Shown here one piece after another: positions 38,013 through 48,839 of a DNA stretch of 64,000 bases. The position numbers and the translations under genes are program-made. This DNA comes from PVC group bacterium (GTDB lineage: Bacteria > Verrucomicrobiota > Kiritimatiellia > UBA8416), in NCBI GenBank assembly GCA_003567005.1, contig PXBF01000028.1, positions 54,050-118,049 of the forward strand. Reading direction: 5' to 3'. A model generated the notes under the pieces. That model saw only the letters and a program-made list of their open reading frames with translations, did not search any database and was not told the origin of the DNA. Positions within the stretch are counted from its first letter, which is position 1; the number at the start of each line of letters is the position of its first letter.

Positions 38013-41000
38013 ATGAAGGCCGTTATGATAGAGAAATTTGTAAAGATCCTGATTCCCGGTATGTTTGTCCTCTTTTCCGTAGCAACGCATGTGCAGGGTT
38101 CGTTTTATGCGGAAGACTGGATTTTTTCGCGTCGCCCGAGCGAATCCGCAACGATGACAGAGGTGGAGCGGTTTGGTCCGGTAGGTATCAGTATCGAACT
38201 GCACCAGCCAGCTTTTGTGATGAAGATAGGCAATGTCGAGTCGGGATCACCAGCCGCAGAGACAGGCGAGCTCAAGCGCGGACAGATTATAGAGAGCATA
38301 AACGGTGAGACGTTACGAGATATTGATCCGCGGATTCAACTCGGCAACATGATCACAGAGGCCGAGGCACGAGACGGCGAGATCAATCTGCTCGTTCGGG
38401 ACGATGCGGACTCAATCGCGCGCAATGTAACCGTGCGTATCCCTCGGTTAGGCGCGTACAGCGACACGTGGCCTCTGGAGTGTCAGAAGTCGGATCAAAT
38501 TGTGCGTGGCTTGGCAGACTGGACGGCAGCACAGTCACCCGGTATTACCACGGGTGGTGGTATGCGCATGCTGTTTTTACTTTCGACGGGGGAACAACGT
38601 GATCTCGATGTTGTGCGTGAATGGATCCAGCAGCTTGCGAATCGGTTTGAGGGAGAGGAAATGATTGGTGCCGGTGTGAACTGGCATCTGGGCTATGGGG
38701 CCATACCGGTGGCCGAATATTATTTGCGTACGGGCGATTCAACAGCCATTCCTTTGATCGAGGGCATGGTGCGTGCTGCAGAGCACAATTATATGCCTGG
38801 TGGTTGGTCTACGCGCGGACAGGGTGTTTGGACCTATATGGGGGGCGGACGGATGAGTGCTGCAGGTGTGCATGTGGCAACGTTTTTGCTCTTGGCACAG
38901 GAGTGCGGTGTTACGGTAGATGAGACAGTGCTGCTTGGGGGGTTGCGGCAATTTATCCGTTATGCCGGTCGCGGCAATGTCGCGTATGGTGATCAACGTC
39001 CGGAGTCGGGCTATACCGACAATGGCAAGAATGGCGCGATGGCTTTTACGATGGCTGCGGCTGCGGCCGTTTCTCCGGATGGAGAAGATTCCATTTATGC
39101 AGATGCGCGCGATATAGCAGCCATGAGTGGCTTTTACTCCACGCACTGGATGCTGCACGGCCATACCGGCGGTGGTGTGGGGGAAATCTGGCGTAGTGCG
39201 TCGATGGGATTGATGTATGAGAAGGATACACCACGCTATCGTTCTTTTATGGATAACCGCAGGTGGTTCTACGAGCTTTCGCGTCGGTTTGATGGGTCCT
39301 TTGGTATCGTGGGCGGCGAACGTTATGACAATACAGATTGGGGCGTCGGTATCGGGTTGAGCTACACGATTCCTCGCCGCACATTACGCATTACAGGTGC
39401 GCCACCGACCCGTCACAGTCAAGAGGTTGCGCTGCCATCGCAAGTCTGGGGGACGGCTGCAGATAACGATTTTTATTCGTTGGAGCCTGCCGCGCCGGCA
39501 CGCGGCAATCCGCCGGATGTACGTGGCGAGAGGTTGGATGGCACGTCCGGACGGGTTATCATGCGGCGTATCGGAAATGGTGATGAGGGCGTGATACGCA
39601 CGTATATGCATCATCCGGATCCGGAAATTCGCCGTTTGGCGCGTCGGCGCATGAACCAGATGCCAGGTTTGGTCATGGAGGCGCTGCAGTCTGAGGACGC
39701 GCGCGTGCGAGATGTTGGCGTGTCTGCTGTGGGGGGGCACGATCATCTGATGACCGATGAAGCGGTTGATATTTTGTTGGACATGATTAATAACCCGGAC
39801 GAATCCTGGTGGGTGGTTGATCGCGCTTTGCAGGCGTTGCGCCGCGTGGATTATACGAAAGTAAAGCCCCACACGGACCGGTTGCTATATTGGGTGGAAC
39901 ATGAAGATTGGTGGATGAGTAGTTCCGCCATCGAACTGGCAATGTCAGTAGCTGCGCAAGGGCACGAACCGAATACAATCATGCGCAGTGTCGGACGTGT
40001 TGTGGCCGCAAACCGACGCTATGGCCGCTGGCGTCCCCAAGTATTTACCCGCGGTTTTGAAAATGCTTCCTCTGAAGTACAGAAACATTTGCTAGCAACA
40101 TTGAGCACCATTTATCAGGTTTGGCCGTTAGATACGGATATGCATCAAGATCCGACGCATCCAGGGTCGGAGCCTGAATTTATTAATGCTCTTGCACGTG
40201 CGATTGCAGAGCAGGATGGTGGTCTTGATCGGCTCTACGCGCTTTCACAGCAGCGCTTTCCGGACAGAACCCTGGCGCATCGAGACATCTTTTTGGGGAG
40301 TCGCCGCATGGAAGAGAATCCGGAGATGCAGGAGCGTTTGATTCCGCTGACGCGTGAAGAGTTGATTCCTGAATTTGTGGTTCAGCATGCGGGGCGTTTG
40401 TGGGCGGCTTATGATGAGCCAACCTCATCTACGGAAACGATACTGGACGAGCTTGTCGGTCTCTATAATCGGATTGGTGAGGATGCATTTGACTGGCACG
40501 ACTATGGTCCCGAGCGCACAGAGATGGAATGGGACTATTTCACGTTTGACCCCGTCGAACAGCCACCAGTCGGGCGAGAGCGTGCCCGTTTGGGGCGCTA
40601 TCGCGAGATCACGTATCCCGAGGGCATGGAAAATTGGAACCAGCCCACCTTTGATGCTTCCCGTGCGGGTTGGAGTCCGGGGCTGGCACCATTTGCCTCT
40701 CTCAATGGGGAGTTGCGTTCGCCCGGCGGTTGCAATCGGCACGAAAACCGTGGTATGGCCTTTTGTGGTTGCGGTGAGGAACCGAATACGCTCTGGGAAA
40801 ATGAAGTTTTACTCAAGCGTGGCTTTTTTGAGATTCCTCCCTTTGAGGATGGATATGTCTATCGCATTCTCGTTGGTGGGTCCTCGCATGTGGGCTTTGG
40901 AGATGGTACGCATATCTATGTGAACGGGGAACGGATTTTCCGGAGCCAAAGTGCTGTTGATCGCCGGGCGGGTGGTCGTCGTATTGGTACGGCGATACAA

Positions 41001-41585
41001 CGTGACCGGTGGTCGGACTTCCAAGGCGATCGTACACATCTGGCCGCGAAGAGCTTTTTGAAATATTACCCGCGAGGGGGGCGCTATGGGAACTATTTAA
41101 CGGTCTTCCTGCGTCGGATGCAGATTCCGCCCTTATGGGATGAATTGGTCAAGGGCGTGCAGCTTGTTGAAATGCGTGATGCCGAATGGCAGGAATGGCA
41201 AGACCCTGATACCAATATAGACCCTGCAGAAAACTTATTTGTTTGGGATGGTATTTTTAGGGATAATCCCTCTGCGATCGGAACGTGGAAAGTGGTTGAT
41301 GAGGTAAAAGAGATTCGTGACTTCGATCCAAGTTCACCGCAACGGCCATCGCGTGGTTGGCGACCTCCGGTAGAGGAAATTACCCTGGAGAATGACTTGT
41401 ATACGGGTGATCCGCTTTTCATTTGGACCGGCGCGAAATTGTTGGATATAGAGCGTTTGGAAGCACTATCCGTTCAACAGGATCGTGTAAGGGGAACGGA
41501 TTATCTCTTCATCCAACGTGGCGGATTTAGTCCCGACCATGAAGCGGGGTGGACCTCTCCGTGGCTGGTATTTGAAAAGCAGTAA
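38013..41585 (+). CDS. DUF6288-like secreted protein with PDZ-like domain and HEAT-like repeats
   Basis: Signal peptide; GSPAAETGELKRGQIIESING PDZ-like; LGAYSDTWPLECQKSDQI. Confidence 0.72.
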   Translation: MKAVMIEKFVKILIPGMFVLFSVATHVQGSFYAEDWIFSRRPSESATMTEVERFGPVGISIELHQPAFVMKIGNVESGSPAAETGELKRGQIIESINGETLRDIDPRIQLGNMITEAEARDGEINLLVRDDADSIARNVTVRIPRLGAYSDTWPLECQKSDQIVRGLADWTAAQSPGITTGGGMRMLFLLSTGEQRDLDVVREWIQQLANRFEGEEMIGAGVNWHLGYGAIPVAEYYLRTGDSTAIPLIEGMVRAAEHNYMPGGWSTRGQGVWTYMGGGRMSAAGVHVATFLLLAQECGVTVDETVLLGGLRQFIRYAGRGNVAYGDQRPESGYTDNGKNGAMAFTMAAAAAVSPDGEDSIYADARDIAAMSGFYSTHWMLHGHTGGGVGEIWRSASMGLMYEKDTPRYRSFMDNRRWFYELSRRFDGSFGIVGGERYDNTDWGVGIGLSYTIPRRTLRITGAPPTRHSQEVALPSQVWGTAADNDFYSLEPAAPARGNPPDVRGERLDGTSGRVIMRRIGNGDEGVIRTYMHHPDPEIRRLARRRMNQMPGLVMEALQSEDARVRDVGVSAVGGHDHLMTDEAVDILLDMINNPDESWWVVDRALQALRRVDYTKVKPHTDRLLYWVEHEDWWMSSSAIELAMSVAAQGHEPNTIMRSVGRVVAANRRYGRWRPQVFTRGFENASSEVQKHLLATLSTIYQVWPLDTDMHQDPTHPGSEPEFINALARAIAEQDGGLDRLYALSQQRFPDRTLAHRDIFLGSRRMEENPEMQERLIPLTREELIPEFVVQHAGRLWAAYDEPTSSTETILDELVGLYNRIGEDAFDWHDYGPERTEMEWDYFTFDPVEQPPVGRERARLGRYREITYPEGMENWNQPTFDASRAGWSPGLAPFASLNGELRSPGGCNRHENRGMAFCGCGEEPNTLWENEVLLKRGFFEIPPFEDGYVYRILVGGSSHVGFGDGTHIYVNGERIFRSQSAVDRRAGGRRIGTAIQRDRWSDFQGDRTHLAAKSFLKYYPRGGRYGNYLTVFLRRMQIPPLWDELVKGVQLVEMRDAEWQEWQDPDTNIDPAENLFVWDGIFRDNPSAIGTWKVVDEVKEIRDFDPSSPQRPSRGWRPPVEEITLENDLYTGDPLFIWTGAKLLDIERLEALSVQQDRVRGTDYLFIQRGGFSPDHEAGWTSPWLVFEKQ

Positions 41586-41646
41586 GCATCAAGTCAGCCC
41601 CGGCCCCGGGGATGCCCCCAGATGATGCGGGAATGAGACTTTTGGC

Positions 41647-41815
41647 AGGTAGGGCGAGGCGTTCTCGCCGAGCCGTTGTCCGCAGCTAGCGCATTTTTTT
41701 CATGTTCAGGCGCATGTCTTTCCATGAGCCGAGCATGCCCCCTCTACGGTCACGGCTCACCGGGTATCCTACTTCGCCCAAGGCTTCGTAGGACATGGCT
41801 GGTTCGCCCTACCAA
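41647..41815. repeat. Two or more GGTAGGGCGAGGCGT-family copies between DUF6288-like and LbH genes
   Basis: AGGTAGGGCGAGGCGTTCTCGCCGAGCCGTTG; GGTTCGCCCTACC. Confidence 0.8.
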
Positions 41816-41915
41816 AAACGAAGATAAACAATGAAGTTACTGGCTAGCGACAGCCATCTCCACGGTCATAGGGTACACATTCGCAACGCCACGAATGCCA
41901 TCGGTGCCGAATAGA

Positions 41916-43130
41916 TTACGCATTGGTACAGTGTTCCCAATTGGATGTTATGTTCTCGATAAAAGATTGTAACCATGCGCGTACTTCCTGTTTGCGATCC
42001 GGGGGCATGGATTGGATGCAGGAAAGGTAATCCGTTTTTTGCTGTTCCCGGTTATACTGCATAAACGCTAAAGGGGTCAGTCCTTGCATTGTCGCATTTT
42101 TGCCCCAAGCACCATTCTTTCCCTCGAACATATCATGCGACAATGCAAGGACTGACCCCTTGTGTGCGAGTAGGCGCGTCAGGTGGGCATGCGTTGGGTG
42201 GGGCGATGGAGATGTTGCTGCTTTTGTGGCAAGTTTTTCTAGTTGTTTGATGCGTTCGTCGGTCATCTGTTGAATGCGCTTGCAAGCCCCCTGCCAACAG
42301 GCTTTGGGAAAGGGATCTATTACCATGAATTCTTGCCGTACGTTCTGATACCATGCATATAGGGCATGCAGATTTCCTATGTATATCAGGTTGTTGCGCA
42401 CGATGCGGTCGATGTTACCGAAGCGCGTTACGTCGAATGTTGTTTTAGAAGTTACTGCCGGCGCTTTCTCGGTGTGGATCGTTCCAGGTTCGAGAACATC
42501 TTTACGGCAGATGGATCCGGCTGGCAGGATGGTTCCGTAGGCAATACGCACGGGGCCTACAACGCCACACTGTCCCCCGAGAAAGATGGGCGGTTGATCA
42601 AGCAGAACACCGCTTGGAACGTCGCCAAAGAGCGAAGGTGTTGCCTTGTCCTGACGCGGTGTGAAATTGAAATGCACGAAGAAAGAGCCCACTTCACTGT
42701 GATGCGATCTGATGGTCCCGCCAGCCATCAGGCAGTCGCAGAAATTAATCAGGCTTCCGAGGGTCACGAATGGCAGGAGTAGCGTTTGTTTCAGACCAAC
42801 GCAATGTGCCAGGCATACCTGCTCCTCGAGCAGCGTTCCCGGGCGAATGTGGGCATTGGCACCAATCGTGACGCCATCGAGCATGGTTGCTTGTTTGGCA
42901 AAGCCACTGGTAAAGGTAACATTTTCGCCAAGCTGGCAGTCTTGTAGCGTTACGGGACCTTCTGTGCCGATACGGCAGTGAGGACCGATGCTGGTGCTTT
43001 TTCCACTGATCCGGCATCCCGGAAAAATTTCGGTGCCGGCTGCGATTTGTTCTGGCTCCATATCAAGCGTAATCGTGGTGGGGTTGTGCAGTTTGATGTC
43101 TCGTTCGATAAACGCTTGATACATAGACAC
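41916..43130 (-). CDS. Left-handed beta-helix (hexapeptide repeat) protein, sugar-nucleotidyltransferase-like
   Basis: Hexapeptide-like repeats ([39 protein letters not shown]). Confidence 0.65.
   Translation of the reverse strand: MSMYQAFIERDIKLHNPTTITLDMEPEQIAAGTEIFPGCRISGKSTSIGPHCRIGTEGPVTLQDCQLGENVTFTSGFAKQATMLDGVTIGANAHIRPGTLLEEQVCLAHCVGLKQTLLLPFVTLGSLINFCDCLMAGGTIRSHHSEVGSFFVHFNFTPRQDKATPSLFGDVPSGVLLDQPPIFLGGQCGVVGPVRIAYGTILPAGSICRKDVLEPGTIHTEKAPAVTSKTTFDVTRFGNIDRIVRNNLIYIGNLHALYAWYQNVRQEFMVIDPFPKACWQGACKRIQQMTDERIKQLEKLATKAATSPSPHPTHAHLTRLLAHKGSVLALSHDMFEGKNGAWGKNATMQGLTPLAFMQYNREQQKTDYLSCIQSMPPDRKQEVRAWLQSFIENITSNWEHCTNA
42071..42161. repeat. Palindromic element with 27-bp perfect inverted repeats, 37-bp spacer, inside a CDS
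   Basis: AAGGGGTCAGTCCTTGCATTGTCGCAT (42071-42097) and its exact reverse complement (42135-42161). Confidence 0.95.
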
Positions 43131-43508
43131 GGTTACTTACTCCACGGTAACGGATTTTGCAAGATTGCGGGGCTTGTCGATCGGGCATCCTCGTAGATCT
43201 GCAATATGGTAAGCCAATCGTTGCAAGGCAAGCTAAACCTTTTTATTTAAGCTGCTGGCAAGCATTCCCGTTATTCGTGAGGCCACTGGGGGCACCAAGA
43301 TGTTGTGGGTGCGTATCCTTGATTTTGACAGAGCAGTAGGGCTGCCCCCTGTAGACGCGTCTCGGTATAAACCGTATTTTACAGGTTGGTAAATGAAGTC
43401 CTTGTCAGGATCATGCTGATTGCAGCGATACATAGTAGGATGTTTTCAATAGGTCTGGATCATCGCATGCGTACAGGTGTGCGAGCAGGAAAGAGTTGAG
43501 GTGTTAAG

Positions 43509-44225
43509 ATGACAGGTGGGCAGAAACAAGTTGTGGTTCGGAAGAGCAAGGATCGCGGTGTAGCGGATTTCGGATGGCTACAGAGTCGGCATAGTTTTTC
43601 TTTTGGGGATTATTATGATCCTGCGCATATGGGGTTTCGTTCTTTGCGTGTTATCAATCAGGATCAAGTTGCTCCGGGAGGAGGCTTTCCTACCCATCCG
43701 CACAAGGATATGGAAATTTTCAGTTATGTCGTTGCGGGCGGTCTGGCACATCAGGACAGCATGGGTAACGGGCGCGTTTTGCAACCTGGACAAATCCAGC
43801 TCATGAGTGCCGGGCATGGCGTTACGCACAGTGAGTTTAATGCGAGCGAGACAGACCCTGTGCATTTTTTGCAGATTTGGATACAACCGCACACGCAACA
43901 GCTGGAGCCCGGTTACTCAGAGTGGCACCCTCTGCCCGAGCACCAAGATCGGGCAAAGGTGCTTGTGATTTCGCCGGATGGTCGAGATCAATCAGCCTGC
44001 ATACAGCAAGATGCATATGTATACAGGTTGCGCTTGCGAACAGGAAAGGAGGTTGAGCATGCTCTCGAGTCAGGCCGCGGCCTTTGGCTGCAATTGATTA
44101 CGGGTGCAATGATACTTGATGGTGTTGCCTTATCTGCAGGCGATGGTGCCTCTGTTGAAGATGCGGGTGTGCATAACATTGCTGCCACTGCTGACAGTGA
44201 AGCCTTGTTATTTGACCTCGTATAA
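43509..44225 (+). CDS. Pirin-family bicupin protein
   Basis: RHSFSFGDYYDPAHMGFRSLRVINQDQVAPGGGFPTHPHKDMEIFSYVVAGGLAHQDSMGN. Confidence 0.95.
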   Translation: MTGGQKQVVVRKSKDRGVADFGWLQSRHSFSFGDYYDPAHMGFRSLRVINQDQVAPGGGFPTHPHKDMEIFSYVVAGGLAHQDSMGNGRVLQPGQIQLMSAGHGVTHSEFNASETDPVHFLQIWIQPHTQQLEPGYSEWHPLPEHQDRAKVLVISPDGRDQSACIQQDAYVYRLRLRTGKEVEHALESGRGLWLQLITGAMILDGVALSAGDGASVEDAGVHNIAATADSEALLFDLV

Positions 44226-44312
44226 TGGCAGTCCGCGCGCGGCCGGCTTCATAGGCAGATATGGCGTAAGTTGTGGATTGATGCCGTTGCTTTTCTTTCA
44301 TAAAGTGCATCC

Positions 44313-45788
44313 ATGAAATTGCTTGGTATAAACATGCCCACCATTTGGCCGATCCGGCATCCATTCCGATTCGTTGTTTTTTTTGTGCTTGCTCTTGTCA
44401 TGGTAACGGGGGCATGGACGGTGTTTAAGCCTTTACCTGCTGGCGTGGATGTCTCCGGGGATTGGCATGCATTGCCCGAGGTGCATTTTTTGCGGGATAT
44501 CACGTACCTGGACGAATCAGAACAGCGCCGGTATGACCATCAAATCATGGATGCCATGTTCGATATGATAGGGGAGGCTGAAACATTCCTTATATTGGAT
44601 CAATTTCTGTTCAATGCGTTTGCGGGTGAAGAGGGCGCAATCAAAAGGCCGCTTTCGCATGAGCTCACGGATACCATCGTTGCGCGCATGGAAGAAAATC
44701 CGGATTTGTCGACGTGGTTTATCACGGATCCCATTAATACGTTATATGGCGGTGTTGTCTCTCCACAGCTAGAGCGTTTACACGCATCCGGCGTTACGGT
44801 AATACAAACACGGTTGACAGCTTTACGTGATAGTAATCCAACCCATGCTGTTTGGTGGCGACTATTGTGGCGGCACTACCCTGTTGATTGGGGGCCGCAT
44901 CTTCCGAATCCTCTCGGGCCTGGCCGTGTCCCTTTACGTAGCTATCTTGACTTACTGAACTTTAAGGCGAACCATCGCAAGACCATGGTACTGGATCGGG
45001 GTGGAGAGCTGTGGGGTATGATCAGTTCTGCCAATCCGCACGATGCCAGCAGTGCGCATGACAATGTTGCTGTGATTTTCAATGGTAAAGGGGTCGGTGA
45101 TCTGCTGGAGACAGAACGTGCCGTCGCGACGTTTTCGGGGGAGTCCATTCCGGCTTGGTCTGAAGAGCATGTCGCAGATCATGCGTCACGGGAAGCGGGG
45201 GACATGCGTGGACGCATTCTTACAGAACGCGCTGTCGAAAGAGCCGCTTTGGAACTGCTGGACGATTCAGAGCCGGGCGACCAGGTGATGCTTGCCATGT
45301 TTTATTTGTCTTCGCGTCCCATTGTACGCGGTTTACAGCGGGCTCACGAGCGCGGGGTGAAGGTGCGTGTATTACTAGATCCTAATAAGGATGCTTTTGG
45401 TCGTGAGAAGAATGGTGTACCGAATCGTCCGGTGGGTGTTCAGTTGCATCGGGCTGGCATTTCCGTGCGCTGGGCGCGTACACACGGCGAGCAATTTCAC
45501 ACGAAAATGATAGCACGATTAGGAAGAGATGGGGAAGCTACAGCGATTATCGGGTCTTCTAATTATACCCGACGTAATTTGAGGAACCTGAATCTGGAAA
45601 CCTGTATCGAAGTGCGTGGTCCTGCATCAGACCCCTTTTTCCAAGATGTGCTCGCTTATCTTACGCAAGTCTGGACAAATCGTGGTGGCCGGATCGTGAG
45701 CACAGGGTTTGATGCATTTGATGACGTGCCAGCGTGGCACCATGCCCTGTATTGGTTTCAAGAGGTTACGGGCATGAGCACATTCTGA
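44313..45788 (+). CDS. Phospholipase D-like family protein
   Basis: Two PLD-type sites: NHRKTMVLD and FHTKMIARLG...IIGSSNYTRRN. Confidence 0.85.
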   Translation: MKLLGINMPTIWPIRHPFRFVVFFVLALVMVTGAWTVFKPLPAGVDVSGDWHALPEVHFLRDITYLDESEQRRYDHQIMDAMFDMIGEAETFLILDQFLFNAFAGEEGAIKRPLSHELTDTIVARMEENPDLSTWFITDPINTLYGGVVSPQLERLHASGVTVIQTRLTALRDSNPTHAVWWRLLWRHYPVDWGPHLPNPLGPGRVPLRSYLDLLNFKANHRKTMVLDRGGELWGMISSANPHDASSAHDNVAVIFNGKGVGDLLETERAVATFSGESIPAWSEEHVADHASREAGDMRGRILTERAVERAALELLDDSEPGDQVMLAMFYLSSRPIVRGLQRAHERGVKVRVLLDPNKDAFGREKNGVPNRPVGVQLHRAGISVRWARTHGEQFHTKMIARLGRDGEATAIIGSSNYTRRNLRNLNLETCIEVRGPASDPFFQDVLAYLTQVWTNRGGRIVSTGFDAFDDVPAWHHALYWFQEVTGMSTF

Positions 45789-45833
45789 TGTTTGTCTCGC
45801 GCAGCCTGTCACACGTTGCCACTCACGTACAGC

Positions 45834-47423
45834 CTACTTTTTTTTGCGTGCTTCTTCTTCCTGCATGAAGAGTTTATATTCCACGCTGTCAAGGAGCGCG
45901 AGCCAGGATGCCTCGATAATATTTTCCGAGACGCCTACGGTACCCCAGGTTTTCTTACCATCGCTGGATTCAATCTGAACCTGTGTCGTAGCGGCCGTTG
46001 CTTCTTGTGGGTCGAGAATGCGCACACGAAAATCTGCCAGTTGGACATTTTCGATTTCCGGGAAGAAGGGGCTGATGGCTTTGCGGAGGGCTCCATCCAA
46101 CGCGTTTACCGGGCCATCGCCTTCTGCGACGGTATGCGCAACCGTATCCTGTACACGAACCTTCACGGTGGCTTCGGAGATACAGGGCTCATCGGCTCCA
46201 CGTTTTTCCACCACCACGCGGAAACCTTCCAGCGCAAAGAACGGTTTGTGTTTGTTGAGCACTTTCTGTACAAGGATTCTGAACGAGGCATCAGCCGCTT
46301 CGAAGGCATAGCCTTTGTGCTCGAGTGCTTTTAGCTCCTTGAGGATGGCTGCCGTTTCTTCTTTGGTGGCAGTGCCGCCCCCGACCTCCTGGGCCTTGAG
46401 AAGAATGCTGCTGCCGCCGGATACTTCGGAGAGCAGAACATGGCGCTCATTGCCGACGTCTTCAGGATGAATGTGTTCAAACGTTTCGGGGTTTTTCTGG
46501 ACGGCGTTGACATGGGCGCCCCCTTTGTGACTGAAAGCGGCATGGCCCACAAATGGTGCGCGTACGTCGCTTCGCAGGTTGACGAGGTCATCCACAAAGA
46601 GGGATAGGTCGCGTAGATGTTGCAATTGATTGCGCGCAATACAAGCAATGCCCATTTTAAGTTGGAGTGCTGGCATTATCGTTGTCAGATTACAATTGCC
46701 GCATCGTTCTCCGTATCCGTTCATGGTGCCTTGCACCTGCACCGCACCTGCACGCACGGCCTCAATGGCATTGGCAACACCACAACCGGCATCATTGTGG
46801 GTGTGAATCCCCAGATTGGCTGCGGTTGCTTCCTGGATGTTTTGCGTGATGGCGAATACCTCGTTCGGCATGCACCCACCATTCGTGTCGCAGAGAACGA
46901 GCGTATCGGCCCCTGCCTTTTGCGCAGTTAGCAGCACTTGCATGGCATAATCCGGATCGTGTTTATAACCATCGAAAAAATGCTCGGCATCGAAAATGAC
47001 CTCTTTTCCGTTGTCTTTCAAGAAAGCCACCGTGTCGCTAACCATCGCGAGATTCTCTTCTGCGGTTGTGCGGAGAACATCTTTTACATGGAGCTTCCAG
47101 CTCTTGCCATAAATCGTTACGACGGGCGTTTTCGCTTGCAGCAGTCCTTGCACGATCGGATCGTTCTGCACTTTCGTCTTTACGCGACGCGTGCTGCCAA
47201 AGGCCGCAATTTTGGCGTGTTGGAAGGTCTCTTTCTGAGCGGCCTCGAAAAAGGCCATATCTTTGGGGTTGGAGCCCGGAAATCCTCCTTCAATGTAATC
47301 GACACCGAATGCATCGAGTTGTCGTGCGAGCTGTATTTTGCCAAGAGAGGAAAACGAAACGCCCTCAGCCTGTGCACCATCGCGTAAAGTTGTATCGTAG
47401 ATTGCTACTTTCTTGTTTTTCAT
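45834..47423 (-). CDS. cimA: Citramalate synthase
   Basis: IYDTTLRDGAQAEGVSFS, NTNGGCMPNEV, HTHNDAGCGVANA, EGDGPVNALDGALRKA. Confidence 0.93.
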   Translation of the reverse strand: MKNKKVAIYDTTLRDGAQAEGVSFSSLGKIQLARQLDAFGVDYIEGGFPGSNPKDMAFFEAAQKETFQHAKIAAFGSTRRVKTKVQNDPIVQGLLQAKTPVVTIYGKSWKLHVKDVLRTTAEENLAMVSDTVAFLKDNGKEVIFDAEHFFDGYKHDPDYAMQVLLTAQKAGADTLVLCDTNGGCMPNEVFAITQNIQEATAANLGIHTHNDAGCGVANAIEAVRAGAVQVQGTMNGYGERCGNCNLTTIMPALQLKMGIACIARNQLQHLRDLSLFVDDLVNLRSDVRAPFVGHAAFSHKGGAHVNAVQKNPETFEHIHPEDVGNERHVLLSEVSGGSSILLKAQEVGGGTATKEETAAILKELKALEHKGYAFEAADASFRILVQKVLNKHKPFFALEGFRVVVEKRGADEPCISEATVKVRVQDTVAHTVAEGDGPVNALDGALRKAISPFFPEIENVQLADFRVRILDPQEATAATTQVQIESSDGKKTWGTVGVSENIIEASWLALLDSVEYKLFMQEEEARKKK

Positions 47424-47447
47424 GGCTTTCTATCTCCTGACCGGGGA

Positions 47448-48818
47448 TTAACTACCTTCGGCAGCTGGATGTTCAAAGAATTCCTTGTACAAGGCCTTGA
47501 GAGCGGGCAAAGCATCGTGTTCGCTGACGCCAAACATCATGCTGATCTCGGAAGATCCCTAATTGAGCATTTCCAAATTAACGCCTGCTTTAGCCAGGCA
47601 CTGCGTGGCGGTACTGGCAATGCCCACGGCATAACGCATACCTTCCCCGACGATCATGATCAGTGCCATGCCGCGTTCCACGTTCACATTGTCGGGTTCC
47701 AGTTCTTTCTCAATGCGTTCGCAGACGGCTTTTTCCGTGCTTTCGGGAAAGCTGGCCTCATCGACAATGATAGATATATTATCGATCCCGGATGGGGTAT
47801 GTTCGTAGGATACACCCTCTTCCTCGAAGATCTGCAGGAGGCGGCGGCCGAACCCGATTTCGCGGTTCATGAGGTATTTACTGACAAACACGGTACAGAA
47901 TCCACCGCTGGCAGCGATGCCCACAACGCGGCTATCGATGACTTGGTGTTCCGGCACGATCATGGTGCCAGGCGCGTCAGGGGCGTTCGTGTTTTTGATA
48001 CAGATGGGAATATTGGCACGCACAGCGGGGATAATGGCTTCGTCATGCAGTACGCCAAACCCAGCATACGATAATTCGCGCATTTCACGGTACGTAATTT
48101 CGCGCACGGCGAGTGGCGCTTTAATAATGCGGGGATCGGCGACGAATACGGCATCAACATCCGTAAAATTCTCATATAATTCTGCCCCGATGGCAGCGGC
48201 GAGAATGGCTCCGGTAATGTCGGAACCACCGCGGGAGAAGGTAACCACTTCACCATTGGGTGTGTAGCCAAAGAACCCGGGAAAGACGACGATATCCTTG
48301 ACGTAGGCCAATTCTCCGAGCTTTTCGAGGGAGCCGGGCAGGAGTCGGGCATGGCCGTATTCATCGGTTACATGTAGCCCCGCTTCTCCGGGGTTGAGAT
48401 ATCGTGCGGTACAGCCCATTTTTCGCAAGGCTCCCGCAATGACACGCGCACTATTATCTTCACCTGCAGCCTTGACGGCATCCTGATAGCGGCCAATATG
48501 TTCGGTGGAACCGCACACGACATCACGCAAAGCCTGGGTTACGGATTTGATGACTTCGGCAGGCAGATCAAGCTCCTGGCAGATGCCACGATAACGTTCG
48601 ATCACTTGTTCGAGTGGTTCCTCCCAATCACCTTCTGCAAGCCGCGCGTCTGCACAACGCATTAGCATGTCCGTAACTTTAATGTCATCTTCAAAGCGTT
48701 TTCCAGGAGCTGAAACCACAATGACCTGGCGGGCGGGATCCGCCATAATAATTTGGCAGATTTTTCTGATTTGTTTGGCATCCGATACTGAGCTTCCGCC
48801 GAATTTACATACTTTCAT
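47448..48818 (-). CDS. lysC: Aspartate kinase; ORF interrupted by in-frame TAG at 47559-47561, homology continues to TAA at 47448
   Basis: KFGGSSVSDAKQI, SRGGSDITGAILAAA, ACT domains; after TAG the frame reads GSSEISMMFGVSEHDALPALKALYKEFFE, the conserved aspartokinase C-terminus. Confidence 0.92.
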
Positions 48819-48839
48819 GTTATTATCCTTACAACTTGG

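Noticed and set aside
47559-47561. Genome-wide TAG recoding as an explanation for the lysC stop
   Set aside because: Other intact genes in the window, such as msrA (12315) and the EboD-like gene (31549), end at TAG in expected positions, so general recoding is unlikely.
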